From contig NC_065530.1 in the NCBI RefSeq assembly GCF_020184175.1, positions 83,152,971 to 83,216,970 on the forward strand: a DNA stretch of 64,000 bases. Direction: 5' to 3'. The stretch is from Aphis gossypii. Lineage: Eukaryota > Arthropoda > Insecta > Hemiptera > Aphididae. The notes beneath the pieces are model-generated. The model searched no databases. It saw nothing but the letters and a program-made list of their open reading frames with translations, and was not told the DNA's origin. A program made the translations under genes and the position numbers. How positions within the stretch are numbered: position 1 is the stretch's first letter; each line of letters starts with the position of its first letter. Shown here piece by piece: positions 14,601-27,975 of the stretch.

Positions 14601-17600
14601 TTATATCAAACACGAGTGGAACGCATTAACGTCCAGGAGTCAGGACGACTATATAATATTATTGTGTCAACATCTAGAAATATAGCCTAACGAAATAAAT
14701 CCATCAATAATATAAATGTAACATTCATTGTATACCTATTATATTGCGTAATAAATAATAATCTATGTGTTCAGCTTATATTCATAAAGGTATTAATTAT
14801 TAACTTAAACATCATCACTGTGGTGATATTTTTGGAATAAAAAGGATAAGATTGTGAACATTTTACTCGTCGTTATTATAAAAAGCGTGTTTTAAACCCG
14901 ATTTTACTCTAATATCGACAAGGTAAAATCCACCGTACACGCTATTGTGTAATAGGTTTTTATTGTGCTACACTCAATTTTTTTTTAACTCATTTGAAAT
15001 TCGTGTCCCCTTTTTGATACAACAATGGAAAATAATGACTTTTGAACATCATCAGACCTGAACGGCGCTAAGGCATAAAAAGCTGGAACCGAAAGGGTTT
15101 TTTGGACTGGTCAAAGAGCCAAAATAAATAGCGTATACCTATGCCTATTAATAGGTACTTGTAAGTGTCGACAACCACACAAAAATTTCTAACAAGCATA
15201 TTATTATTATTACTACATAGTAAGTAGGTATACGCATATAGCAGTCAAAGGCACATTTCCAATACAATGTAAGAGTATAATTATTATAGTATTTCGTACG
15301 TAATATCATCGCAATTATGAACGCATTTGTAGTGCAAACATATAAACATGATGCTATATAAAGGTACTAGATAGTTTTAATATATTATCGGGTTATTATA
15401 CATTTATAATTATTAACCATAAATATTAGTTAAGTATATTATAGAGTATATAATAAGTACACTATATAATCTATTACCATATAGGTAAAAGAAACGATGA
15501 TATAGGTACCTATGTATTATGTAACAATATAACAATATTTTAATTGAAATGTCATCGAGACGTAACAAATGCAACATACCACATATAGTAATCTATTTGT
15601 CATTATTATAATGTACATCTAAATAGTCATATAGGTAACGATTATATGTCGGATAAGTGCATCAGTGTAAACCTACTTACTCATTTATTTATATACCAGG
15701 AAAAATAAATTATAAATTAGCATGTAGAACAATACGTTTTAATGTAAACACGTTTAACAGCAATCAGCGTTTTTACTTAACAATATAATATATAGTTTTA
15801 GGGAAACACACGGACTCTATATTATGCTAGGCAACAATAATATAGTAGCTATTATTATTATTATTCTATGTACACTTTAATTGTAGTTTAATTATTTCTG
15901 TTTTAATATTAATGCACGCCTAATGCACGGTTGCTTTTCGTCAAACTTGTAGACAAATAAATCACAATAATTCGTTTACAATGATACGTCGTATTATAAA
16001 ATAATATATTTACCGCAGCTATGTAGGTACATATTATTTGTACAGTGTATACATAGGTACGTGCATTTTTAATTAAGCATAATATCCGTGGTGTGTTTAC
16101 GTGTATATAAATATGTTTTGACATTGCAACCTCAGATATCTATACAGTGTATAATAATTGCTAATTACTGGGTGTACACGTCAAAAACAAGATCATACAC
16201 ACAAAGATAACAACGTTTTATTATAATATATTTTAATATGTAGGTGCACCTTATTCTATCTATGTACATTTTTTTAGACAAAATGCGAAAAGAATAACAG
16301 CCATATTTAATTATATATGTGAGTACACACTTATTAACTGTATGTAAAATGTATACTATGTATGTATATATATTTGTATATAGTTTACGGACAGTTAAAC
16401 AAACGTATACTCTATAGATATTCATAAATGTAAATCTTATAATATATAGATAGGTACCTACGGCATACCTATAAATGTATGAAACAATACCGTGAAGATA
16501 TCTTGAAACACCGTGGTGAGTGTGTGTCTAGCTATTATATTTGGTACTATATTAACTTTATTCAGCATTATATTATCATCATGAATATTACTTGTTTTAT
16601 TATAACTTCATACATATAAGTACACCGAGTAACGAGTATATAATTAATTAAGTTATATATATTATATATATTATATTATAATATGTTAGGTACCATAACA
16701 TAAGTATTCTATACAGTGTACTGTAGTCATAGAGTATGACTGTATATAGTATACAAAATAAGTGTATGTCTATTATAATACGCATCGTATTTCGGGTTGT
16801 AAAATGATAGTTTCAAAAAACAAAAATATCCGATGAGAAAAACGCATCGTGTTAACAAAAAGGATACGTGTAACGTACCTACCAATAATACATGTGTAGG
16901 TATTGTGTATAATATATTATTATAATTGTTATATTACGTGTTGGTTGTAAATAAATGATAAACATAAATTAGGTATAAGGTAAAGTGAATAGCGGTTGAT
17001 ATACTATATAATTGAGTCCACATCTGAGAAATATAAATACCAATATAAAAATGAAAAGTACTCGTATATCATAAATAAAAAGATTATATCAAAACCAAAA
17101 AAAAAAAAAATAAGCTGTTATAATATCAAAACAAATTACTAGATTTGAATATCTATAATAATTTTGTTTATACAGACAGTCCTAAATCTGTACAAACGTA
17201 AATGAAAGTGTTTTTTTTTTAAGTGTACCTACCTAATCGGTGTAAAACATGGGCATAATTAGTATAAGTATGTCTAAAATAATCCGATAATCAATTCTTT
17301 CACAGGTGTAGAAATATATAATTATAGTCACAATTCCCAAACTATATACTATAATAATAGTATAAATATAGGTATATTTTGTATAACTTTACAACAGTTT
17401 AAAGTAACGTAATAATATAATCAATATAGACGTTTTTAACTTCTAATAACTGCAACCAAACATTTTAAATTTAAAGAACCAGAACTAGAATTAACTTTTG
17501 TTTACTAGCAATCAAACTGAATCGGAAAAATTATAAGTTTAAATGAAAAACTACCTTTATGAAATGAATTTGATAATTTTAACAGTGGTATTTTGTTCTG

Positions 17601-20600
17601 GCCCTAAAAGAGTTTTATATTATCTGTCATATCTCAATAAGAATTGTTCTCACAATAATTTAAATTCGTGAGATTCGTATTATGTATACTGTGCTGTAAT
17701 ATATAAACATATACTCATATTTGATATTTGATTTTGATATGGCACGTAAGAGAGTATATACAATATAATCAGTTCACGAGATAGATTAAATGTTATATAG
17801 TGGTATACCGTATATTATATTTATTTATAATATAAATTGATACAATGGATGCGTTTGTTTAAATAGTCTACGAAACGCTCACGGTATACACGAGAATTTC
17901 ACAGGGAAGTTGGCACGTTTACTGCTGCACACTCATTATAACTTATTATACAACTCAAATAGAGTATATGTAAACACAGGTAGATACTTTAGGCATATTA
18001 CTATGCTTAGATTTGATCGGAGGAAATATTTCGTTTTATCACCACGTACGAAATTCCTAACGAAATTTATAAGGTAATTATACTATAATTATATTATGTA
18101 TATTGGTACATTATATTATATCATTCACAGCTCTACAGCTATAAAATACAATATATGTATTCACCGTTTAGTTATTTTAAAATATGAATGTAAATAAAAA
18201 ATATTATATGACCTTAAATTTTTACTTAATATTAGATATAGGTATTCTCTTTTGATGCGCATATAAAGGCCACATGTGATGTATACTAGAAAACTAAAAA
18301 CTGCATGTAGACGCGGTGTACGCAAATCCTCATGTATAGGTATCGCGTAATATAGTTATAGGCGTTATAGCTGTCATTCATTCATTCGCAAAACAAAATT
18401 AAAAAATGCTTTGACTTTTTGTAGAGTATTGACCATGATATTTCATCGAAGATATGGGTCACAAATCCGAATTATACTTGGATATATTATTTTAGAAATA
18501 AAATGTAAAAATATTAAACTTAATCTCTCATGAGCAGGCTAGTTGTTATTGGTATACTTTTGTAAGTATATTGTGATTTGTTTGAAAATTGATTGTTGGT
18601 GGGTGAAGAGATGGGTTTCACAAAACTTAGATTATTTCAATTGTTTCAAGGACGAAGCTTATTATTATTAGTCCTTATATATAAGCTCTTAGAGGTATAC
18701 TTCTTTGTTTTATATTATCAGTTCGAATATTGTGATTTTACGTTTATAAAACTTTTTTTTTAAATTAATGCATTAATTGTAATACAATCAATGTATTCGC
18801 CCATTTACATGTATCAAATTAAAGTCATACAATATAAATATAATATATAAAACGATAGGTATAGTATCAATTCTGATCGAGTCTAATATGTGTTTAAGAT
18901 CCTATATTTGTTGGCTTACGAAAATTGAACAAAAAGATAATAAACAATTTGTATATGTGCAACTGCAGTTACCTGCGCAGGTTGATGATGCCGATCTATC
19001 AGTATAATAAACGAAATATAGGTAGGTAGTAACTAGTAACATATTATACATAATATATCATCTGAAAAGGGGAGGAGACGCTATATTTCCATTTTTTATC
19101 CACAACTAAACGTACAAGCGATATATGTATATTATTTTGAATGTTTTTATTTTTACAATATCATTCATTTCCACGAGCGTAAAAAAACAATTTAAACCCG
19201 AATTACACGTTTTTTTTTATTTATTTTGTTGGTATATTATTATTATTTGTTTGTACTATACACACACGCATACGTACACTACACATATATAATATGTATG
19301 AATTAAATGGCAATAATGTGACACTCCGACACTCGACATAATCTTCAAACCGATTAACCGGGTGAAAAAAAAAACAATATCATCGTAACAAATTATAGAG
19401 TACACGAATAAATAAATCGTTTTTTTTTTGTTTGTTTGTTATAGTATCAAAATGTTAACGAACTATATAATATATACGGTTAAACGTTAGTAGTATGTAT
19501 ACCTACGATTATAAGTGGATAAGTGGCTATAACTCATTACAATAAATCCTATTTTCACGAAGGTATAATAATAGATAATTTATTTATTACTTGTATAACA
19601 TTTTACATATACATACATGATACTAATTATATTATTATGTTGTTATCAAAATTATAATAATAATATTTATGTCATTTATTGGTTTATATATATTATTAAG
19701 TTGTATCTATAATTACATGATTAGATAATAATATAAATTGATTTTAACGTAATACAATACAATGGAAGCGAAAAGATTTGATCAAAAACATACATCAAAA
19801 ACCTTCAAAGGGGGGGGGGCTCATAAAAATAGTTAACAATGATCAAAATTACTCGTAACACGATTACATATTTTCTTAATAATATATTTTTTTGATGGCA
19901 GGTATCTCTATAACTTTAACATTGCGTATAATGCACATATACTTCCAAACTGATTTTTTAACTAAAATTAAATCATTATTGTAGGTGAATAATATACCTA
20001 AATATCTACAGTAATCTGGCAAATCTGTATTATCATTTTTGATGTTTTATTTTCAGAATTTTGATTTGTTGTTAGTAGAATCATATATAATCAATCCAGT
20101 AAGTCTAACTTGTCTTATAATGTTCAGTAAATATGTCTTAGAAAATCTGGCTTCTTAAAGTTAAGAACGATCATCAACTGCGACAGATATAACAGCTAAA
20201 TAATGTAAATAAAATTTGTATGACTGAATGTTTAAAAAAAAAAAAATCACAGGATATTTAGACTATGTGTCTATCTCTGAAATATTTTCCATTTTGCTAT
20301 CCATATTTTGACTTCGGCTTTAAATGCTACATAATGTAATAGAATATTATATTTATAAGCAAATTTGTAAAAGCTACTTTTTTAAACAACAGTCGCTGGC
20401 CGATTGTCGTGGACCTCAATAATTGCAATTATTGAGACATTGCAGTTACCTACATATTTTCATGAAAAAGTTTGAGTATTATACCACAACAATAAATAAA
20501 TTTCGTGTATTAAATTTACAGATTTTGAAGAATCTTTGGGGGTCTGAACCCGAAATCGCCCCCCCCCCGCGTATAAGTGTCTGAATGTGATTAATTGTCG

Positions 20601-20900
20601 GTAGTACGATGACAAGCAATAATGCATACATCACTTTGACAATCGTGTTTTCGTACAACAATAAGTGTTCATCCGACATACCTATATACAATAGATAGGT
20701 ATGTTACCTGCCGATTTGACACGATTTTTGGGGTTTCATGATTGTCGAAAGATTTCGCATATTATGTATGTTATGATTGCGTGTTGCAAAGACACTATAT
20801 ATACCTACATATAAGTCGCGCGGCATTATAACTGCAAAGTATAGGCATTCACGCGTCACTGGGACTGGGTTATACCTTATACCTGTACCGATGTAGATAT
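11621..20900. other. Gene-free AT-rich intergenic DNA
   Basis: There is no recognisable exon, RNA gene or long open frame. The DNA is AT-rich with frequent TAGGTA/TACCTA motifs and short simple repeats. A run of ten G at 19810-19819 and a matching C-rich segment at 20535-20580 look like pieces of a degraded repeat. Confidence 0.55.
20530..20582. repeat. Degraded repeat fragment with G and C runs
   Basis: A TTTGGGGGTCTGAACCC stretch followed by a ten-C run (20559-20568) and GCGTATAAGTG resembles ends of non-autonomous DNA elements common in aphid genomes. The matching partner end was not found, so no element boundaries are given. The resemblance is from general knowledge, not from a search. 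Confidence 0.3.
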
Positions 20901-21231
20901 ATAACCATATATACCTACCTACGTAGTGTAGCGTACATTGACGGGCTACAGACGGGCAGCATATAATCGAAAAGTCCTCTTCGCACACTACATATAAGTG
21001 TACCTATACATAAAATGTAATATATAATAACGTATGTATACCTATGTACACAATATATACGATCTAAACCCGAGCTGTCGAAAAGAAAAAAAGAACAACA
21101 ACAACGACGACGACGACGACGAGAAAAAACGCGTAAATATACCGCCGGGACAGCAAGAGTCTGGCGCAGGTGAGTTGTGTGACAAATTTTCGGGGACAGA
21201 CGGGCGGAAACCGATACCGGTTTTCATCTGG

Positions 21232-21262
<31 letters not shown>

Positions 21263-23050
21263 ATGTACAACGTACACATATAGCGTTATAATCCCGCGCG
21301 GCGGCACTCGGTGACATATAATATACTTATATATATATTATTTAAAAACATATAATATACGTATATTATATATATAGGTACACACTCGTACTCACTAGCG
21401 CTGCAAGGACACAAGAGAGCTCGTGGAAACCGATATCTCTTATTCGGGGAGACAGCTATGGAGGTGCTTGCACCGCTCGAGTGCAATAAGGTCCATGTGT
21501 GTGTGTGTCGCATATTATATACGCGTTATAAATCCGCAGTTCGGCCGCACCTATATAATATGTATGTGTGTCTGTGTGCGTATATACTCTTTCGATTTCC
21601 ATTCAAAACCCGATCGGGCTTCTCTGATATCGTATATATATATACGTATATAAAACGAACGAGGAAAGAAGAGAGAGAGAATTGAAAAAAAAAAAGGTAA
21701 AATTATTAACTGGTCTCGGGTCCTGGCGCAGCACCGATCCGAGTGGGTAGTGTTTCGTACCGCGCACATGCTATAAGTATATTATATATACTCTCGATGG
21801 AAAAAAAAAACCTATGTACAAGATACGAGTGTGGTGTATATTAAAATATTACTATTTTTCCCCCGTCTACCGGCTTTGCCCCTAGCGCGCCGCCGCCGCC
21901 GCCGCTCAAGTATAGCATATATGCACTTACACACGCACTATATATATATACTTGCACGTCGTTATATATCGACGGTTGGGCGCGCTATATAGCGTGTGTG
22001 TGTGTGTGCGGGTATGCGTGTACGTAAGTATATATTATATTATATAAAATGGCGAAGTCGCTTTTGGCCACGTCCACACGGCCAATAAAACCGAAGACTT
22101 GCCGGCGTACTGATTGACTTGAGCAGCTCTCTGTGCAGCGTATACATATAATAATAATATCACGTGTGCAACGGAGCTGCAGCCGCGCGCGACCTTGTCG
22201 GAAATTACATAATATATAAATACGGCGTGCACGCACACGATACTTATATCTGTATAGGCGTGTGTGTGTGTTTTTTAATTGCGGGAAAAAGCGACGGCGG
22301 CGGCGGAGGCTGGCAATTAAACGAGAAGCGGTTTGTCGGCGTATTTTATATTAATAAAAATAGAGCTGGTACATCGTATATATTATATACCTATACATAT
22401 ATAGGAAGGTACTGCCCGTCGTACGCGTAGTCTACGCACGCACGTCGTATATAATAATAATAATATAGATACGCGCGATACAGACCAATTAACCGCGAGG
22501 AATAAATAAAATCTTACGATCCGCGGGTGTGTGTGCCTCGTAAAATACCTACCGATATGTATATATATTATACGTATACTATATCGATATACATACAGGT
22601 ATAATACGCGCGTACAAATATATTACACATATCGTCGTATTTTTCTAATTAGTTACGGTATTGTTTTCGTTTTTGTTTCTTTTAAACGTGTTCTATTATC
22701 ATAAATTACACGTGTTCTTTTTTTTATTATTATATCGTTTTCACTACCGTGTGTGCTGCGCGGCAGTCAGACGTAGCGGCCGTCGTGCGAGACTATACCT
22801 GTATGGCTATACATATTATAATAAACAAAAAACAGATATCTATAAAATAATAATATATCGTGTTTATATATGTGCACTTTTATATCGATATTTATCGACC
22901 GCGAGATGCGGTGTTTCGGGCGCCGCCGAATAGAAGACGTAGTTCACACATCATAACAATCGATCGTCGTCGGACAATAGTCGGTTAAGATACGGTTTCC
23001 AAAGCGCGAAATAGCACCAGTAATACTGTTTTTTGATCAGCCTTTGTGAG
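20900..23050. promoter_or_regulatory. GC/CpG-richer island with microsatellites, candidate promoter or lncRNA start
   Basis: The region holds a run of ACG triplets (about 21104-21120), a plus-strand consensus donor CAG|GTGAGT (GT at 21170-21171), a 28 nt AC repeat (21232-21259), a CCG run (about 21889-21904) and several further GT runs. The open frame from 21034 to the donor is lysine, asparagine and aspartate low-complexity followed by RVNIPPGQQESGAG; no family was recognised. A second CpG-rich stretch sits at about 22740-22980. It could be a promoter of an unrecognised transcript or a cluster of regulatory DNA in the Iroquois-sowah interval. Confidence 0.3.
21232..21259. repeat. (AC)14 microsatellite
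   Basis: This is a perfect dinucleotide run of 28 nt. No function is inferred. Confidence 0.95.
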
Positions 23051-26000
23051 TTTCACCAGCGTTTTAGTTGATTTTTAAACTTGTCTAAGTGTGCGTGTGA
23101 ATACTGCAGTTATATTTTGAACAATAATAAAATTCTTCTAACATAAGACGTGTTTAAGAAGACGACGACACAATTATATTAGGTTAATTCATTGCCAAAA
23201 AATAGAAAGCCGATAGGTAGATGAAATATTTAAACACCGGGAAAGTGAAGGTTTTTATGAAATATTAATAAACAGACATTTACAACGGCTGCAACGCCGC
23301 GTACACGTGGACTTTATTTACAATACGAAATACGAATGCAGAAATGCTGCACATTGTGCGTTTGTATATGATTTGTGCGCGCGATCGTTGCAATACATAT
23401 ATATACCACACGTGATAACGCGTATACTACTGTCATAATTTATATATAATATACGATATTAATATTTATTATATATATTGTGTGTGTGTGTATTTGTATA
23501 CGTTTCATATACGATCTATATACTTCTATATAGCCGTCGGACCTCCTATCGTCAACCGCGTACTATTATTATTATTGTAATATATTGGTATGCGACGCGG
23601 TATAACAGTACACGTTGTTCGATCGTGATTTGTTCGGTATCCGTTTCACAATTATTATTGTATTGTAAGCCATTCCACGATGGACGACTTGAACGTATAC
23701 CTATACATACTCTAAGGTACGACAGCTAAAGTATACGTCATATGGACATATTATTATACGAAGCATATCGCAGTATAGGTATGACTTATATTTTGAACGA
23801 GCTACACAGAAAAATTATCCGTAAACCGAAGCGGTAGGTTAAAAAGAACTTTAAAAATAATGGATCCTGCTGAACTTCGTTTTTGGAATTCTAAATTTAA
23901 ATATTTTACAAATTGATATCATTGCGGGCACCAAAAAGGTATTTTTGTCATAGATTTTTGATTTTTTCTCGTCGAGCTATATGTGTAAGATATAGATTAT
24001 ATAGGAACAGGGCAACTGCAGGCTACACCATTGGATTATAATAAAAGCAAACAGTTTTCTTTTTTATGCGATTGAAATAACATTTATTTTTTTTTGTGGA
24101 GACCAAACCTAGCAGAAAACGTAATGAAGGTTCGCGTCCTTATTCGTAACTGAGTCGGAACACGTAATATGGGTAGGTTACCTGTATCGTAATAGCGTCG
24201 AATAATAATTATTCGCCCATTTTATATCCCAGAAATTTTCACAAAATTCAAAGAATCATACACGTCAATCCATTTTTGCATATTATCCTTAGCACACCGT
24301 TTGATTTTTGATGTTGAACATAATTCCTATACGGTGTGCATTTGTCTGTTCGTGAAATGGATTATTGTTTGTTTAACAGCTATAGCACTATATATTATAA
24401 TAATATATAGCCTACTAACTATAGCAGACTGCAGACATCGATGGACAATAGTATAAACCACCTACCTTTATTAACGCGTTTATTTATTTAGTTTACGAAA
24501 CGTAAATACAAGAAAGTGCTTATGCACACGCACACACTGACACTGATATTAATCATTATAATAACGAAAAGATAATACTTCGATTTATTCAGATGAAATG
24601 GTTATTTTTACATTCGTGTAGGCTTTGCCGCGTGCCCGGCGATCAAACGAAATGTATAGGTAATAGGTACCTATTTGAATAATTATAATATATATATTTA
24701 TTCTATTTGATATTCCTAATGATATTATTATGCAACTATGTAAGTAATGGCGGGGTAAGTATACATTATAGTATATGATACATCATGAATGTACCCCATA
24801 TACAAGGATTATTGTTGTGATAATAAGATCCTTCGGGACTTATTTAAAAAGAAATATTTTATGAAATAATATTTTTTAGAAGCAAATAAATTTAATATTA
24901 ACATTTATGTTTTTTTTTTTTTTTTAATTGTTATTTTATTATATCTTATTCATATTAGTACATATTTAATATTTATATACTATAAATTATAATAATTATA
25001 CAATATACTAGTTTTATATAGTGCATGTCTATACTCTAAGTCAGATGATCCACGCGATGACAGTAAAACGCGGTAAGGTTGTAATGTGTAATCATGATAG
25101 TTTAAAGAGGGTGATGTGGATGTCACCTTGAGTTGAGAACAATATAATATAAGAGTTGTCATATATATTATATGTATAGGAATATGTTTTATAATTTGTT
25201 TTAACTTAGCTGTTTTGCCCTACTTAATATAAACTCAACAATTCATAGGTTTTTTATGGGTTATTTATATAATTATATAAGTATTACTGCGTTTATAGGC
25301 TTAACTAAACTTTCAAATTTAAGAAATGTTTTAAGCCTCCACTTAGATCATTTGTTCATAATATACACTAATTACCTTTTTATGCGACTTGTATTTGTGT
25401 AGTAATTATTATTATGAACGCTATTACCTATGTCATATACCTATTATAATTTATACTTAGATAATTTATAATTTTATTCGAAGGAGCGAGTATATAAGAC
25501 AACCGAAAACTGTAGACGATGAGCGTCTATACAACCTAAAAACTTATAAATAGGTAAATATAACTACGAATATATAAGTACAAATGTACAATGTACAAAC
25601 GTTCTTTCGCTGTAAGTCTATTTCCTCGTGACTCGTAGTATATATAAATATGATGATGTACAACGTATACAACTGCACTTATATAATATCGTATTTAGGT
25701 ATAAAAGGATACCCCGTAGGAAATATGATGTGGTTTATTATTGTATTCTTTAAAAAAACATTTTCTACTACATATATATATAATTTATGTATATACATGT
25801 ATTATGTACGTACAAAAACAGTTACTGAGCAACGCTTTTTATTGCAGGACAACAAACTTATATAACAATTGCATTAAGTCGCGAAAAATTTGAATGCGCA
25901 TTTCGCTGTTATTTTTCCGACGTGTATTATTTAAATATAATATCTACGTGGACTATTTTTATCTGTGGACCTACGAAATTGCTATATAAATACATAACAC

Positions 26001-27580
26001 TTAAACTATATATGTGTATAAATAAATGTGTGCATTATTGTTTAGTTTGCGTACAAATGGACAGGACAAATTCGCACTTTATATTTTACATATATATAAG
26101 GAAAAAAATACTGAAAACCGCATACGATATCATTTTAACAATGGTCGTAAACTGTCTGAACCTATAATATACCGGGGAACGTAAAAAAAGAGAAATGTAC
26201 AGTAAGGGAGAAAGGAAACCGTGGACCTACTAAATTAGTATATTATACAATTTATACTACTTGTTAATGAATTAAAAAAATATGTAGTTACATTGATCTT
26301 TGATAGTATATTGTTTGAATGTGAGAAGTAGCAGATACTTGAAAATTAGAAAATATATATATTGTATATTATACGTATATACTTTTTTTAACAATAATAA
26401 TTGATCGCTAAAACGTAAGACTGATTGTTTTATATCTTAATTCCATTGTATACAACGTTTGATATAATATATAAGTACATAGGTATTAAATATTAACGAA
26501 CTAAATAATGTTGAATTTGTTCGCAACTTCCAAATTAGAAAGGCATAGCTGCAATACAACACGACCGAAGTCAAAATTGTCTGAGCGAAACATATAGCGG
26601 TAGATATAGACATGTTGTTTTCGGAACTTAGAACCGAAATATAGTGAGTGCAAAAAAGCAAAAATATAAAAACGAAATTTTCGAATAATTTATACGGCGT
26701 TCAACACTATATACCCGTGACTCGCAGCAATTAAAACGATACGATATCGCCCTTTTGTCCCCGTCGCCACTGCCACCGCAGTAGCGTGCGAGTATACCTA
26801 CGTGTAATACGACGTACAATAATAAATAATAATAATACATAATATTATAATAATATAATATAATAATAAACGCGCATAATATACTCGTGAGTAGCCTATG
26901 TACAGGTAAGTGCCTACGTATAAAAGTTTCAGGTAACACTATATAGCTGGTGTCTGGTGTACTGCTCTAGGTACGCGTTATAAGTATTATAATATATATA
27001 AACCTATTCCTATATATATATATTACAACTGACCCAACACGCTAACACCACTGTCCTGCACGGTGCAGAGCCGCATCAGTGTGAAACGCTATTACAATGT
27101 GACCTCTTAATGGTGTTTGAACAATGCGTTTATGTTATATTCGTTTCACCAAAAAGGTGTTATTAGCCTACCATCGTACATATATATATAGGCGCGTGTA
27201 TATGCGTACACATCATATATACAATGCGGTTAACACTGTTTTCCGCTGCTTCCCGACGGAAAGGTTTTATTTTTTTTCCGAGTAGCCAAAAAAAAAAAAA
27301 ATACACTAATACATATATATACCTAACTAATACACTGTATACACATAATATATATCTCTAGGCGTATGCAATAGGTATAGGTATATATTATATTATGTGA
27401 CTCGGTGTGTGTGTATATCCGATACAGCTGGAAAACTGCGATGTCGCTGAAAAAATGTCGAAACGGTATGAAACGGTAAATCGTGCATTATATAATATAA
27501 TATGCATTATGTGCATTAATGTAATACACAATGAAAATAGTTTTAAATAAAAAAAAAATAACACGAGTGACGGATGTCAC
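23051..27580. other. AT-rich intergenic DNA
   Basis: No coding exon was recognised. A somewhat more complex stretch at about 24050-24330 and another near 26700-26800 break the AT-rich background, but neither shows paired splice sites with a plausible open frame. Confidence 0.5.
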
Positions 27581-27975
27581 CGGGTTTTTTTTTCGGCATC
27601 GTTTCGGACACAGGTGCAGCAGGGTTTCTGCACAGTGGTGTGCGGCGGTCGTGTCGGTCGCGATACATAACATCATTAATGCATTATTAATATCGTACCG
27701 TATACGATCGCGGACATTAGAATATAATTATTATACGATATATAATATATACGATATTTTGGATAGGGTTTTATTATATTATGATAGTGCACGCGCGCGC
27801 AGCTAACGATTTAATAATGTGCGGTCGGTCGTCTGTTTGTCGTGTCCGCGGACAATGCAATATTATATATTATGCGATCGCCGCCGCCGCTGTTCGAGTG
27901 AATTTTTTTCCGAATCGTGTACTTGTAACACTACCAGACGGAGAAAATACGCGATGTCGTTAAACCTGCCGCACG
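27581..27975. promoter_or_regulatory. GC-richer patch with E-box and TAAT sites
   Basis: The block includes a CAGGTG E-box at about 27611-27616, CpG-rich sequence to 27665, and the symmetrical ATTAATGCATTATTAAT at about 27675-27691 with paired TAAT cores. Open frames cross it on both strands without recognisable similarity. It is a candidate enhancer by composition and motif content only. Confidence 0.3.

Noticed and set aside
26628..26939. 103-codon minus-strand frame with hydrophobic Tyr/Leu/Ile stretches
   Set aside because: The hydrophobic run is the translation of TAATAATA-type repeats, and there is no start context, splice site or family resemblance.
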